In this document: one piece after another, positions 43,717 to 52,415 of the stretch
How positions within the stretch are numbered: the first letter of the stretch is position 1
Layout of the letters: every line of letters starts with the position of its first letter
Assembly (NCBI RefSeq): GCF_023208015.1
Contig: NZ_CP051627.1
Location: 4,508,422 to 4,572,421, forward strand
Origin: Thermobifida alba
GTDB lineage: Bacteria > Actinomycetota > Actinomycetes > Streptosporangiales > Streptosporangiaceae
Length of the DNA: 64,000 bases
Direction of reading: 5' to 3'
Notes under the pieces: generated by a model
The model's database searches: none
What the model was told of the DNA's origin: nothing
What the model saw: only the letters and a program-made list of their open reading frames with translations
Translations under genes and position numbers: made by a program

Positions 43717-45165
43717 GTGGCGTCGACCGTGTCCCGAAGCCCCCACAGAGGCGACTCCGGTGCCTCGTTCGTTGAATACGCGGGAGTGATCGCCCTCGTC
43801 GCGGCCATCGCGCTCGTCCTCTTCGCTTCCGGGATCGCCGAGAGGATCGCGGCGGGGACGCAGAACACGGTCGCGGCCATCCTTGACGGCACCGGTGCGG
43901 AGACGACGGCGGGAGGGACACCGCCCCGGGACGGCGGGCAGCAGTACTGGAACGAGTCGAATCCCGACACTGGCGGCAATGGTCAGGGCAACGCGGACCC
44001 GGAACCTCCGGTTTCCCACCGGGGACCGCCGCCCGGGCATCCGGCGGGTCCGCCGGCCGAGCCCTACACCGGCCCCGACCCGGCGGACGCGGACCCCGAA
44101 GTGGTGGAAGCCGTCCTCGACGAGCTCGAAGGGTGCCTGGACCGGTGGAACGCGGACGCCCCCTGGTTCACCGGGACCTGTGCCTACGACCTCTACTCGG
44201 ACCTTTCCCCGGAGGAGTTCGCGGCCGTCGTGGCGGCCCTGTCCGAGGAGGAGCTGGGGCAGCTCTTCGCCTCCGGACCGATCCCCCTGGAGCAGGAGTA
44301 CTTCGACCTGATCGAGGAGATCCGGCGGACCGCCTCGCTGGACACGATCCGCCGGCTGCGGGACAGCGGCGTCGAGATGTTCGCCGAACCCTCACTGGAC
44401 AGGGTGAACGGTGACAGGGCCTCGGGGGCGAGCCCCAACCGGGTCGAATACGGTCAGCTCGACGAGTACCGCCTGTACGGGGAGGACGGCCAGGTCTCCT
44501 GGGAGCACGTCAACCAGCGGGCGCTCGGCGACTGCTGGTTCATGGCGACCCTGGGGGCGATGGCGGTGCAGAGTCCGGAACTGGTGGACGAGATGATCCG
44601 GGAAAACCTCAACGGCACCTTCACCGTGACCTTCCCCGGGCGGGAGCCGATCACGGTGACCCCCGACTTCCCGCTCGACGCGAACGGCAACCTCGCGTTC
44701 GCGGGCTCCCTGGAGCATCCCCCGGTGATCTGGCCCGCGGTCCTGGAGAAGGCCTACGCGCAGTTGCAGGGCGGAGACTACGCGAACCTGGAGAACTGGC
44801 ACGCGGGCGCGGCGATGGACCTGTTCTCGGAAGGTTTCATGCAGGGGTATGTGCCGGACTTCACCGACGTCGACCTCGACGACCTGGCTGACCGGTTCGA
44901 CTCGGGGGAGGCGATCACCTTCTCCACCCCACCGGAGATCCAGTGGGGGGGCTTCCCCAAGGACGGGACCGGAAAGGGAGACCTCGTGGGCCGGGACGGG
45001 CAGCCCCTGATCCCAGGCCACGTCTACTTCGTCATCGCAGTCGACGCCGAAGCCGACGAGGTGACGCTCCGCAACCCGTGGGGTCCCCACACCAAGGACA
45101 TCGTGCTCAGCATGGACGAGGTCAACGAGAATTTCGCCGCGATGCACGCCACCCGGCTCGGATGA
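43717..45165 (+). CDS. Calpain-type cysteine protease with Flp-pilin-like (class III) signal
   Basis: Protein of 482 residues. The N-terminus is a prepilin-like signal: basic residues, Gly15 followed by Glu20-Tyr21 (Glu at +5), then the hydrophobic AGVIALVAAIALVLFASG, the pattern cut by TadV/FppA-type prepilin peptidases. A Pro/Gly-rich linker (70-115) and a helical region follow. The C-terminal half is a peptidase C2 (calpain) domain with Cys273 (ALGDCWFMATLGAM), His435 (PGHVYFVIAV) and Asn453 (LRNPWGPH), so the triad is complete. AGGA lies about seven bases before GTG 43717. The intact lipoprotein gene starts 12 bases after the stop and is probably cotranscribed. It is probably exported or held in the membrane; the substrate is unknown. 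Confidence 0.85.
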   Translation: MASTVSRSPHRGDSGASFVEYAGVIALVAAIALVLFASGIAERIAAGTQNTVAAILDGTGAETTAGGTPPRDGGQQYWNESNPDTGGNGQGNADPEPPVSHRGPPPGHPAGPPAEPYTGPDPADADPEVVEAVLDELEGCLDRWNADAPWFTGTCAYDLYSDLSPEEFAAVVAALSEEELGQLFASGPIPLEQEYFDLIEEIRRTASLDTIRRLRDSGVEMFAEPSLDRVNGDRASGASPNRVEYGQLDEYRLYGEDGQVSWEHVNQRALGDCWFMATLGAMAVQSPELVDEMIRENLNGTFTVTFPGREPITVTPDFPLDANGNLAFAGSLEHPPVIWPAVLEKAYAQLQGGDYANLENWHAGAAMDLFSEGFMQGYVPDFTDVDLDDLADRFDSGEAITFSTPPEIQWGGFPKDGTGKGDLVGRDGQPLIPGHVYFVIAVDAEADEVTLRNPWGPHTKDIVLSMDEVNENFAAMHATRLG

Positions 45166-45177
45166 GAGGCTGCGACC

Positions 45178-45876
45178 ATGTCCCGGTTTCGTTTTCTCCC
45201 GGCGTCCCCCACCACCCCCGGACGGGTCCGGCGGTCCCGGTGGGCGGGGCTCGTCGCGGTCGTGGCGGTGGTGCTGTTGGCGGTGGCGGGCTGTACGGAC
45301 GACACCCCCGCCGAGCCGGTGCCCGAGGCTTCGGGGGAACTCCGGTACGTGAAGCAGGGGACGCAGACCGCCTACGAGGACATGCTGATCGGTCTGATGG
45401 ACGTCTCCGCTGAGGGGGAAGCGCTCCTGCAGGTGTACGCGGACGACGCCGAGAGCGAGGTCGTCCGCGCCGAGGAGGGGGACACCTTCCAGGTGGGGCG
45501 CCGGTCGGTCACCGTGGTGCGGGTCGACACCGATCCGGACGGGGTGCTGCTGGACGTGGTCGACCCCCGGGCGCCGGAGCCCTCCGCGGAACCGCGGTCC
45601 CCGTCCGAGGGCGGTGCGGCCGACAGCGGCGGGGACCCCATGGACGATCCCGAGGTCCAGGCGGTGAGCCTGGGCCGCCAGGTTGTCGCCGCCCCGGGCT
45701 TGCGCATCGGACTCGGGACCACCGTGGGCGACACCGCGCGCATCCTGCTGACCCCCGATGAGGGAGAGGGCCAGGAGAAGGAGGTCCGCGCGGGCGACGA
45801 GGTCGAGACGGCGGGGCACACCGTCACCATCGTGGAGGTCGGGGACGGCGTCCTCTACTTCCGCGTCGACCAGTGA
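45178..45876 (+). CDS. Lipoprotein encoded with the calpain-type protease
   Basis: Protein of 232 residues with a lipoprotein signal (RSRWAGLVAVVAVVLLAVAG then Cys, lipobox VAGC). The mature part has two similar beta-rich units of 70-80 residues. The first is LLQVYADDAESEVVRAEEGD with FQVGRRSVTVVRV; the second is RILLTPDEGEGQEKEVRAGD with VETAGHTVTIVEV. An acidic Pro-rich linker joins them. GAGAGG precedes ATG 45178. It follows the protease gene by 12 bases, and a broken copy lies on the other side of the protease. An inhibitor, immunity or docking protein for the protease is the natural guess; no known family was recognised with confidence. Confidence 0.78.
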   Translation: MSRFRFLPASPTTPGRVRRSRWAGLVAVVAVVLLAVAGCTDDTPAEPVPEASGELRYVKQGTQTAYEDMLIGLMDVSAEGEALLQVYADDAESEVVRAEEGDTFQVGRRSVTVVRVDTDPDGVLLDVVDPRAPEPSAEPRSPSEGGAADSGGDPMDDPEVQAVSLGRQVVAAPGLRIGLGTTVGDTARILLTPDEGEGQEKEVRAGDEVETAGHTVTIVEVGDGVLYFRVDQ

Positions 45877-45937
45877 CCACGACGGCCTTGACGGCAGCGG
45901 GCGCGCATCCGTGCGAAGCGGCCCGCCGATGTCGAGA

Positions 45938-46312
45938 TCACCGAGGACTGGGGGCGGTCGTGCGGCGGGACAGCACCAGGGTGGCGGCGGCGCGCCAGCC
46001 GATGAGCCCGGCGGCGAGGAACAGCGAGGTCACCGCGATGAACGACACGGCGATGCCGCCGCCGGACAGGGCGCGCAGCGCCATGCCCGCGGCGACGGTG
46101 ATGGCCCACACGCCCAGCCCGGTGCGGAGCGGAGCGATGGGCAGGCGCCACGCCCTGGTCACCAGCCAACCCAGAGTGAGGGAGGCGGCGAACGGCCACA
46201 GGGTGACGACGACGTCGAGCAGCGTGTTGGCTTCACCGTGGCTGGACCGTCCGATCAGCACGAACAGGAGGACCACGGCGGCGTCGACAACGGCGGCCGG
46301 AAGAGAACGCAT
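45938..46312 (-). CDS. DUF3054 membrane protein
   Basis: Protein of 124 residues with four membrane helices (AAVVDAAVVLLFVLIG, LLDVVVTLWPFAASLTLGWL, LGVWAITVAAGMALRAL, VSFIAVTSLFLAAGLIGW). The DUF3054 hallmark IGRSSHGE follows the first helix, and the closing helices have the family's GGGIAVSFI. TAGGCT (46319-46324, minus) ends six bases before ATG 46312, so the message is probably leaderless. Unknown function; a widespread actinobacterial core gene. It converges with the lipoprotein gene. Confidence 0.88.
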   Translation of the reverse strand: MRSLPAAVVDAAVVLLFVLIGRSSHGEANTLLDVVVTLWPFAASLTLGWLVTRAWRLPIAPLRTGLGVWAITVAAGMALRALSGGGIAVSFIAVTSLFLAAGLIGWRAAATLVLSRRTTAPSPR

Positions 46313-46318
46313 GCTGTC

Positions 46319-46324
46319 AGCCTA
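46319..46324 (-). promoter_or_regulatory. Leaderless -10 element of the DUF3054 gene
   Basis: TAGGCT on the minus strand, six bases before ATG 46312. Confidence 0.5.
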
Positions 46325-46365
46325 ACCGTGGGTGACCGGTGCGCCGGTCCGGGGTGGGCCTCCGA

Positions 46366-46402
46366 CGCCGTCGCGGCGGCCGGGTGGACCGCCGCGACGG
46401 CG
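46366..46402. terminator. Hairpin downstream of the S1 protease gene
   Basis: A 14-bp perfect stem (46366-46379 with 46389-46402), 70 bases past the protease stop and upstream of the next minus-strand gene. Confidence 0.65.
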
Positions 46403-46470
46403 CGGGGAGGGCTCCCGGGCGGGGCCGGGCGGTTGCGGGCCGCCGGGCCCCGGGGAGTGTCCGGCACCGC

Positions 46471-47616
46471 TCAGCCGGTGACCAGTTGCAGGCCGAAGTA
46501 GGACAGGAGCGGGTTGATGGGCTGGAAGTAGGTGACGCCGCCGAGCCGGCAGTTGCCGGTGCCGCCCGAGGTCACGCCCTGGGCCTGGGAGCCGGTGAGC
46601 CAGGGGCCGCCGGAGTCGCCGCCCTCGGCGCAGGCGGTGGTGCGGGTCAGGCCGGTGACCGTGCCCTCGGCGTAGTGGATGGTCTGGTTCTTCGACTGGA
46701 TGGTGCCGCAGCGCCACCCGGTCGTGGAGCCGGAACGGCAGACGGAGGAGCCGACGGCGGCCTCCTGCGATCCGGTGACCGTCACGGTCCCCCCGTTGTA
46801 GCGGTTGACGAGGGGGGTGACGGTGTCGGCGCTGGTGATGCGCACCCAGCCCATGTCCCGCCCGGGGAAGTACGATCCGGCGACGGTGCCCCTGGGGCTG
46901 CTGACGGTGGTGCCCGTCGAGCCGCAGTGGCCGGCGGTGGCGAAGCCGGCCTCCGAGCCCCTGCGGACCGAGAAGCCGATGGAGCAGCGGTAGCCCCCGA
47001 AGTAGTAGGGGTTGCCGCCGATGATGTTGGCGAACAGGCGCGGCTGCCCGGTGTCCTCGGTGATCCGCAGGGCGCGTTCGTCGACTCCGGCCCGGGCCGC
47101 CAGCTCCTCGGCGGCCGCGGTGCCGCCCCGGTAGGTGGTGATGACCACCGAGTCGTTGGCGAGGTCGGTGTACCAGCCGGTGATCTGCGGGTCGGCTTCG
47201 TCGGCGACCGCGTTGAGGGAGTCCACGAAGTCGTTCAGCGCGGCCTCGCCGAAGTCGACGACCTCGGGCTCGGCCCCCGCCTGTTCGACGGCGGGCACGG
47301 CGGCGGGGTCGGTGACCGCGACGGTGACCTCCCCGCTCTCGGGGTCCAGGTAGACGCCGCCGAAGTCGTCGCCGAGGGCGGCGCGCCACTCCTCCGCGTG
47401 GTCCATCGCCTCGGACTCGGCGGCGCGCAACTGGGCGACCTCGGAGTCGGACAGACCGAGGTCGCGTCGCAGCGCGGCCTCCTGGGTGGCCTCCTGGGTG
47501 GCGTCCTGGGGGGTCTCCTGGGCGGAGGAGGGGGCGGTCGAGGCGGCCAGCGTGGTCGCCGCCAGCGCGCAGGCGAGGAGGGTGCGAGCGGTTGTGTGGG
47601 CGGAGGGTGGCTTCAC
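46471..47616 (-). CDS. Secreted alpha-lytic-type serine protease (S1E), with prodomain
   Basis: Preproprotease of 381 residues. A signal peptide (TLLACALAATTLAASTAPSS) is followed by a prodomain of ~165 residues (LRRDLGLSDSEVAQLRAAES onward), which in this family assists folding and is then removed. The mature chymotrypsin-fold enzyme begins near Asn197 (NIIGG). The triad is His230 (TAGHC), Asp254 (GRDMGW) and Ser335 (GDSGGP). Six mature cysteines pair as expected (211/231, 293/303, 329/356). The sequence closely resembles Nocardiopsis and Thermobifida extracellular proteases. GTG 47616 has AGGAA about eight bases upstream. It degrades extracellular protein for nutrition. Confidence 0.95.
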   Translation of the reverse strand: MKPPSAHTTARTLLACALAATTLAASTAPSSAQETPQDATQEATQEAALRRDLGLSDSEVAQLRAAESEAMDHAEEWRAALGDDFGGVYLDPESGEVTVAVTDPAAVPAVEQAGAEPEVVDFGEAALNDFVDSLNAVADEADPQITGWYTDLANDSVVITTYRGGTAAAEELAARAGVDERALRITEDTGQPRLFANIIGGNPYYFGGYRCSIGFSVRRGSEAGFATAGHCGSTGTTVSSPRGTVAGSYFPGRDMGWVRITSADTVTPLVNRYNGGTVTVTGSQEAAVGSSVCRSGSTTGWRCGTIQSKNQTIHYAEGTVTGLTRTTACAEGGDSGGPWLTGSQAQGVTSGGTGNCRLGGVTYFQPINPLLSYFGLQLVTG

Positions 47617-47856
47617 GACCCGTTCCTTTCTGAGGTGTCGGGGTCCGCGGCGGGAAGAGGAGGCCGACCGGTCGGTTGGCGCACTTCCCAGGTGGGCCGA
47701 TCTCCCCGCATAGGGGGTACCGGTCCACCCAACGGACAATTGGTAATTCCCTATTTACCCTCCGTAGCCAAAAGCATGCTGGCTGCTTTCGCCGACCTGC
47801 CCCCAGGGGACTGAAATCACAGGTCAATCCCGCTGGGGGCGGTGCATAACGGCTGC

Positions 47857-49992
47857 TCAGCCCAGTCGCAGTGCGTCACGGAGGAACTCCACCTGCAGGA
47901 GCAGCAGGTTCTCCGAGACCGTCGGGTCGCTGGCCATGTGCGTGGCCCCGGACAGCGGCAGCACCGTGTGCGGACGCCCCGCCGCCAGCAGCGCCGAGGA
48001 CAGCCGCTGCGTGTGCGCGAACACCACGTTGTCGTCGGCCAGACCGTGGATCAGCATCAGCGGACGCTCCAGCCCGGGCGCGTCCGCCAGCAGCGACTCC
48101 CGGGCGTAGCGCTCCGGGTCGGCGTCCGGGTGCCCCAGGTAGCGCTCGGTGTAGTGGGTGTCGTACAGCCGCCAGTCGGTGACCGGCGCACCCGCCACCG
48201 CCGCGTGGAACACGTCCGGCCGGCGCAGCACCGCCAGCGCCGCCAGGTACCCGCCGAACGACCAGCCCCGGATGCCCACCCGCGTCAGGTCCAGCCGCAC
48301 CCCGAACGCCTCCGGCGCGGCCTGCAGCGCCGCCACCTGGTCCTCCAGCACCGTCCCCGCCATGTCGGTGTGGATCGCCTGCTCCCAGGCCAGGCCGACG
48401 CCGGGGGTGCCCCGCCCGTCGGCGACCAGGACCGCGAACCCCTGCTCGGCGAACCACTGCGAGGTCAGGTAGGCGCCCTGGGCGCCGAGCACGCGCTGGG
48501 CGTGCGGACCGCCGTAGGGGTCCAGCAGCACCGGCAGCGGATCGGAGTCGGGCGTGTGCCAGGACGGCAGCACCAGCGCGGCGGGGATGCGCCGCTCGCC
48601 CAGCCGCCGCAGCCGCACGTTCACCCCCGGCAGTTCGGGGCGTTCGGCGAGGCTCGCCACCTCGACGACCGGCTGCTCCGCCGCCGCGCCCCGCACGATC
48701 GCGGTGCGCACCCCCGGGGCGGACAGGTCGCGGCGCTGCACCACCAGGGTGCCGCCGCGCAGCCGCCCCGAGTGCACCCCGGCGGGGTCGTCGGCGCCGG
48801 GGAAGCCCACCTCGACGCGGGTGTCCTCGCGGCCGTCGTACAGCCACAGCCGCACGTCCTGCGGCTCCTGCGGCGGCGACGCCGAGTACAGCACCCGGGA
48901 GCCGTCCACGTCCAGCACCGCCCGGACGTACTGGCCGGGAGCGCTCACCACCCGGTCGCCCCGGTACAGCACCCGTTCGCCGGAGGCGTCCACCCCGAAG
49001 CGCAGGGCCGCGCCCGAGGCGTCGAACGCCGGGACGCCCGGCATGATCTCCACCCAGACGTCGGAGGTCTCCGTCCACAGGTCCCGCACGGAGCCGGTCA
49101 GCGGGTCCGCGGCGAACGCGCGCAGGGTGCGCTGGGCGCGGTCCTGCACGGTGAGGACCACCGTCGCGGCGCCGTCCAGCCGGTCCGTCCACCCCGCGGT
49201 GACCAGGTACGGCAGCTCCGCACGGTCCCACTCCACCCACACCGGCTCCCCGGAGCCGTCCGCGCGCAGCACCGCCAGCCGCACCTCGGCGTTGTCCGTG
49301 CCCGCCGCCGGGTAGGCGACCGTCTGCGCGGCGGTCTCCGGGCTGCCCGGGTCGCTGATGTGCCAGCGCCGCACCGGGGTGTCGTCGACGCGGGCGGCGA
49401 GCAGGAAGGTCCCGTCCGGGGACCACCACAGGCCCCGGTAGCGGCCCATCTCCTCGGCGGCGATGAACTCGGCCAGGCCCCAGGTGACGTTCTGCCCGTC
49501 GGGGGCGGCCACGACCCGGTCGCCGCCGTCGGCGACGTCCAGCACGTGGACCGCGCCGCCGCTGACGTAGGCCACCGACCGGCCCGTGGGCGCCAGCACC
49601 GGGTCGATGACCGGGGAGGCCGCGGGCAGCTCCCGGGGAGCGGCCGAGCCGTCCAGCTCCACGCTGTAGAGCTTGCCGGACAGGGTGAAGACCGCGCGGG
49701 TGAACGCCTCGTCGACGCTGTAGGAGACGATGCCGCCGCCCGCCTCGCGCAGCCGTTCCCGCCGGGCCCGCTCCTCCGGCGGCAGGTCCTCACCGGTGTC
49801 GCCGATCGTGCGCGGGTCGGCGACCACCCGCTCCGTGCCGTCCGGCTCGGCGACCCACAGGCAGGTCGCGGTGTCCGTGCCGTGCCGGCCCCGCAGGAAC
49901 GCCACCCGCCGGCCGTCGGGGGAGATCTGGAACGAACGGGGCACGCCGATGCTGAAACGCTGGGTACGGGCGTACTGACGTGGGAAGCTCAT
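47857..49992 (-). CDS. S9-family (dipeptidyl peptidase IV-like) prolyl peptidase
   Basis: Peptidase of 711 residues. The N-terminal ~450 residues form a beta-propeller with the DPP4-type glutamate pair region (WGLAEFIAAEEMGRYRGLWW). The C-terminal alpha/beta-hydrolase has the nucleophile GWSFGGYLA, Asp in IHGLADDNVV and His in SGATHMA. Such enzymes remove dipeptides after proline from peptides and would complement the secreted protease next door. No signal peptide is present, so it is probably cytoplasmic. CAGAAT (50000-50005, minus) ends seven bases before ATG 49992, hinting at a leaderless message. The gap upstream of it also serves the divergent mshB-like gene. Confidence 0.93.
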   Translation of the reverse strand: MSFPRQYARTQRFSIGVPRSFQISPDGRRVAFLRGRHGTDTATCLWVAEPDGTERVVADPRTIGDTGEDLPPEERARRERLREAGGGIVSYSVDEAFTRAVFTLSGKLYSVELDGSAAPRELPAASPVIDPVLAPTGRSVAYVSGGAVHVLDVADGGDRVVAAPDGQNVTWGLAEFIAAEEMGRYRGLWWSPDGTFLLAARVDDTPVRRWHISDPGSPETAAQTVAYPAAGTDNAEVRLAVLRADGSGEPVWVEWDRAELPYLVTAGWTDRLDGAATVVLTVQDRAQRTLRAFAADPLTGSVRDLWTETSDVWVEIMPGVPAFDASGAALRFGVDASGERVLYRGDRVVSAPGQYVRAVLDVDGSRVLYSASPPQEPQDVRLWLYDGREDTRVEVGFPGADDPAGVHSGRLRGGTLVVQRRDLSAPGVRTAIVRGAAAEQPVVEVASLAERPELPGVNVRLRRLGERRIPAALVLPSWHTPDSDPLPVLLDPYGGPHAQRVLGAQGAYLTSQWFAEQGFAVLVADGRGTPGVGLAWEQAIHTDMAGTVLEDQVAALQAAPEAFGVRLDLTRVGIRGWSFGGYLAALAVLRRPDVFHAAVAGAPVTDWRLYDTHYTERYLGHPDADPERYARESLLADAPGLERPLMLIHGLADDNVVFAHTQRLSSALLAAGRPHTVLPLSGATHMASDPTVSENLLLLQVEFLRDALRLG

Positions 49993-50089
49993 GCACCGAA
50001 TTCTGACAGCCCGGGACGGCGGCCCGGGGCGCCCGCGGGCCGCTGGCGTTTCGGCGCGGTGCGTCCGGGAGAGCACGGGGCGGCGCGGG

Positions 50090-50095
50090 TATCGT
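50090..50095 (+). promoter_or_regulatory. Leaderless -10 element of the mshB-like gene
   Basis: TATCGT ends seven bases before ATG 50103. Confidence 0.5.
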
Positions 50096-50102
50096 CACCG
50101 GC

Positions 50103-50963
50103 ATGAGAGACCGTCGCCTGCTGCTGGTGCACGCCCACCCCGACGACGAGACCATCGTCACCGGGGCGACCATGGCCAAGTACGCGGCCGAAGGAGCCCA
50201 CGTGACCCTGGTGACCTGCACGCTCGGTGAGGAGGGCGAGGTCATCCCGCCGGAACTGGCGCACCTGGCCAGCGACCGGGAGGGCGGGCTGGGCGAGTAC
50301 CGCGTCACCGAACTGCGCCGCGCCTGCGCCGAACTGGGCGTCCGGGACCAGCGGTTCCTCGGCGGCAGGGGCCGCTACCGCGACTCCGGGATGATGGGCG
50401 CGCCCACCAACGACCATCCCGCGTGCTTCTGGCGCGCCGACGTGGAGACCGCCGCGCACGAACTCGCCCTGATCATCCGCGAGGTCCGCCCCGACGTCGT
50501 CGTCACCTACGACGCCAACGGCGGCTACGGGCACCCCGACCACATCCAGACGCACCGCGTGACCGTGCGCGCCTTCGACCTGGCCGCCGACCGCTCCCTG
50601 GCCGGCACCCCCTGGCGGACCCGCAAACTGTACGCGATCGCCCAGCCCCGGACGCTGCTGGAGGAGTCGGTGGCGCGCATGCAGGCCGACCCCGGCCCCT
50701 TCACCGCGCCCAAGGCCGTCGAGGACGTCGCCCCCGGCACCCCCGACGACCAGGTGACCACCCGTGTCGACGCCTCCGCGCACTGGGCGGCCAAGGCGGC
50801 GGCCATGCGCGCGCACGCCACCCAGATCACCGTGGCGGGGGAGCGGTTCGCGCTGTCCAACGACATCGCCCAGGAGATCCACGCCGTGGAGTACTTCACC
50901 CTGCTGCGCGGCCCCGCGCCCCGCCCGGAGGCCGACGGCTACGAGACCGACCTGTTCGCCTGA
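50103..50963 (+). CDS. mshB: N-acetyl-GlcN-inositol deacetylase (MshB-like, LmbE/PIG-L family)
   Basis: Zn-dependent deacetylase of 286 residues. The metal site is formed by HAHPDDE near residues 10-16 (His13, Asp15, Asp16 region) and the GHPDHIQTH motif at about residues 143-151. MshB removes the acetyl group from GlcNAc-inositol in mycothiol synthesis, the main low-molecular-weight thiol of actinobacteria. The related mycothiol-conjugate amidase Mca is the main alternative; the following membrane gene is the usual companion of mshB, which favours MshB. A leaderless promoter precedes it and a hairpin follows at once. Confidence 0.87.
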   Translation: MRDRRLLLVHAHPDDETIVTGATMAKYAAEGAHVTLVTCTLGEEGEVIPPELAHLASDREGGLGEYRVTELRRACAELGVRDQRFLGGRGRYRDSGMMGAPTNDHPACFWRADVETAAHELALIIREVRPDVVVTYDANGGYGHPDHIQTHRVTVRAFDLAADRSLAGTPWRTRKLYAIAQPRTLLEESVARMQADPGPFTAPKAVEDVAPGTPDDQVTTRVDASAHWAAKAAAMRAHATQITVAGERFALSNDIAQEIHAVEYFTLLRGPAPRPEADGYETDLFA

Positions 50964-50964
50964 G

Positions 50965-50988
50965 GCGGCCCGGGAGGAACCGGGCCGC
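50965..50988. terminator. Hairpin after mshB
   Basis: A 9-bp perfect stem (50965-50973 with 50980-50988) with a 6-base loop, starting two bases after the stop codon. The next gene has its own leaderless promoter 15 bases on. Confidence 0.6.
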
Positions 50989-51003
50989 GGCCCGGGGAGC
51001 GGC

Positions 51004-51009
51004 TAGGCT
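51004..51009 (+). promoter_or_regulatory. Leaderless -10 element of the DUF6113 gene
   Basis: TAGGCT ends seven bases before GTG 51017. Confidence 0.5.
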
Positions 51010-51016
51010 GCCAGGT

Positions 51017-51508
51017 GTGACTTCCTCGGCAGAGCACACCAGTCCACGACCGGAGGCCGCGGCGGACACCGAGGCGTTCGACCGCCGCCTGCACGGCGCG
51101 CTGGCCGTGCTGAACGGCGTCTTCCTGGCGGCGCTGGGCTTCGCCGGCGGGATCGTGCTGGGCCTGTGCGCCAGCTGGACGTCGTGGCTGTGGCTGACCG
51201 GGACGGTCGGCCGGGTCCTCGGCGTGGTCACCGTCCTGCTGTTCCTGGCGGTCCTCTTCTCCGGGACCCGGGCGGTCGGCTGGGCGACCGGTGCGAAGTG
51301 GGGACCGGGGACGTTCGCGGCGGGCTGGCTGCTCGCCGGCGTCGCCCTGACCGGGTACAGCTCCGGCGGCGACGTCCTGGTGACCTCCGCCGTCCCCAAC
51401 TACCTGTTCCTCTACGGCGGGGTGGGGGCGGTGATCCTGGGCACCGTGCTCACCCCCGAGACGGGCCGGGAGGTCACCAGGGACGCACGAACGTCTGCCC
51501 CCAGCTGA
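51017..51508 (+). CDS. DUF6113-type membrane protein
   Basis: Protein of 163 residues with four hydrophobic helices (ALAVLNGVFLAALGFAGGIV, VLGVVTVLLFLAVLF, TFAAGWLLAGVALTGY, YLFLYGGVGAVILGTVL) and short charged ends. Size, topology and position behind mshB match the DUF6113 family, whose role is unknown. GTG 51017 is set by the leaderless -10 element. Its last 35 bases overlap the 3' end of the convergent site-2-protease-like gene. Confidence 0.72.
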   Translation: MTSSAEHTSPRPEAAADTEAFDRRLHGALAVLNGVFLAALGFAGGIVLGLCASWTSWLWLTGTVGRVLGVVTVLLFLAVLFSGTRAVGWATGAKWGPGTFAAGWLLAGVALTGYSSGGDVLVTSAVPNYLFLYGGVGAVILGTVLTPETGREVTRDARTSAPS

Positions 51509-52310
51509 GGTAGAGCGCGTTCACCCCGATCAGGTCGAACAGGGCGAACATCCCGTCCATGAAGACGGCGTGGACCGGCGGGCACCACACCACGGCGAAG
51601 AGCGCCACCGTGCCGAAGATCGCCGCGTTGCGGCTGGGCCGCCACCGGTCGAGCGCCTCGGCGAGGGCGTCGTAGACGTCGGTGCCGGGCACGGGCAGCA
51701 GGTTGAGCAGGGCCGCGCTGGCGTTGAGGAAGCACAGGAACATCAGGGCCACGATGGTCCAGTTGTTCGTGATGGACCCCTCCGGCGCCAGCAGCATCAC
51801 CGCGACGGCCAGCGCCGCGGCCAGCACGGCGTTGGTCAGCAGGCCGCCCAGGGCCACCAGGGCGCGGCGGGAGCGGCCCCGGATGGCCGAGCGGTCCACC
51901 TGGACCGCGGGACCGTTCAGACCGAACGTGCCGACCAGCAGGAACGCGACCGGGAGTACCAGGGTGGCGCCCAGTTCCCGGAACGCGAACGGGTTGAGCC
52001 GCAGGTAGCCGCTGCCGCGCAGGGCCCGGTCGCCGAACCGGTGGGCCAGCAGCGAGCGCACGTACTGCTGCAGGGTCAGGCAGACCACCCAGCCGCCCAG
52101 GATGAACAGGAACGGGGCGAAGGCGCTGCCCCAGCCGAGCACGGTCTCCTCGGCGCGGGTCCACGACAGCCACCCGGCCAGCGCGGTCACCCCGACCAGC
52201 AGCAGGAACACCGGGCTGGGCAGGAAGTCCGTCCTGCTGGGGGCGGGGTCGGGCGCGGCGGCCGTCGGTTCCTCGGCCGCCGACTGCGGTGCCGGATCAG
52301 GCGTGGACAT
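51474..52310 (-). CDS. Site-2-protease-like (M50-type) membrane protein lacking the zinc motif
   Basis: Protein of 278 residues with about six membrane helices. The layout is that of bacterial M50/S2P proteins: a helix where HExxH should lie, the RFGDRALRGSGYLRLNPFAF strand, LVALGGLLTNAVLAAALAVA, and ALLNLLPVPGTDVYDALAEA. The key residues are changed: the HExxH position reads LQQYVRSLL, while NLLPVPGTD keeps the distal motif with its aspartate. It is therefore probably a pseudoprotease or membrane scaffold. ATG 52310 has GGGAG about seven bases upstream. It overlaps the DUF6113 gene tail to tail by 35 bases. Confidence 0.75.
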   Translation of the reverse strand: MSTPDPAPQSAAEEPTAAAPDPAPSRTDFLPSPVFLLLVGVTALAGWLSWTRAEETVLGWGSAFAPFLFILGGWVVCLTLQQYVRSLLAHRFGDRALRGSGYLRLNPFAFRELGATLVLPVAFLLVGTFGLNGPAVQVDRSAIRGRSRRALVALGGLLTNAVLAAALAVAVMLLAPEGSITNNWTIVALMFLCFLNASAALLNLLPVPGTDVYDALAEALDRWRPSRNAAIFGTVALFAVVWCPPVHAVFMDGMFALFDLIGVNALYLSWGQTFVRPW

Positions 52311-52415
52311 GCTGCTCCCGCTGGTCACGAAACGGATGGAACGGACAGGAAGGGGACTACTGCCAGGCTAGAGGGTCCCGGCGGCGCGCCGCGTCCGGGA
52401 GGACCGAACCGGAGC

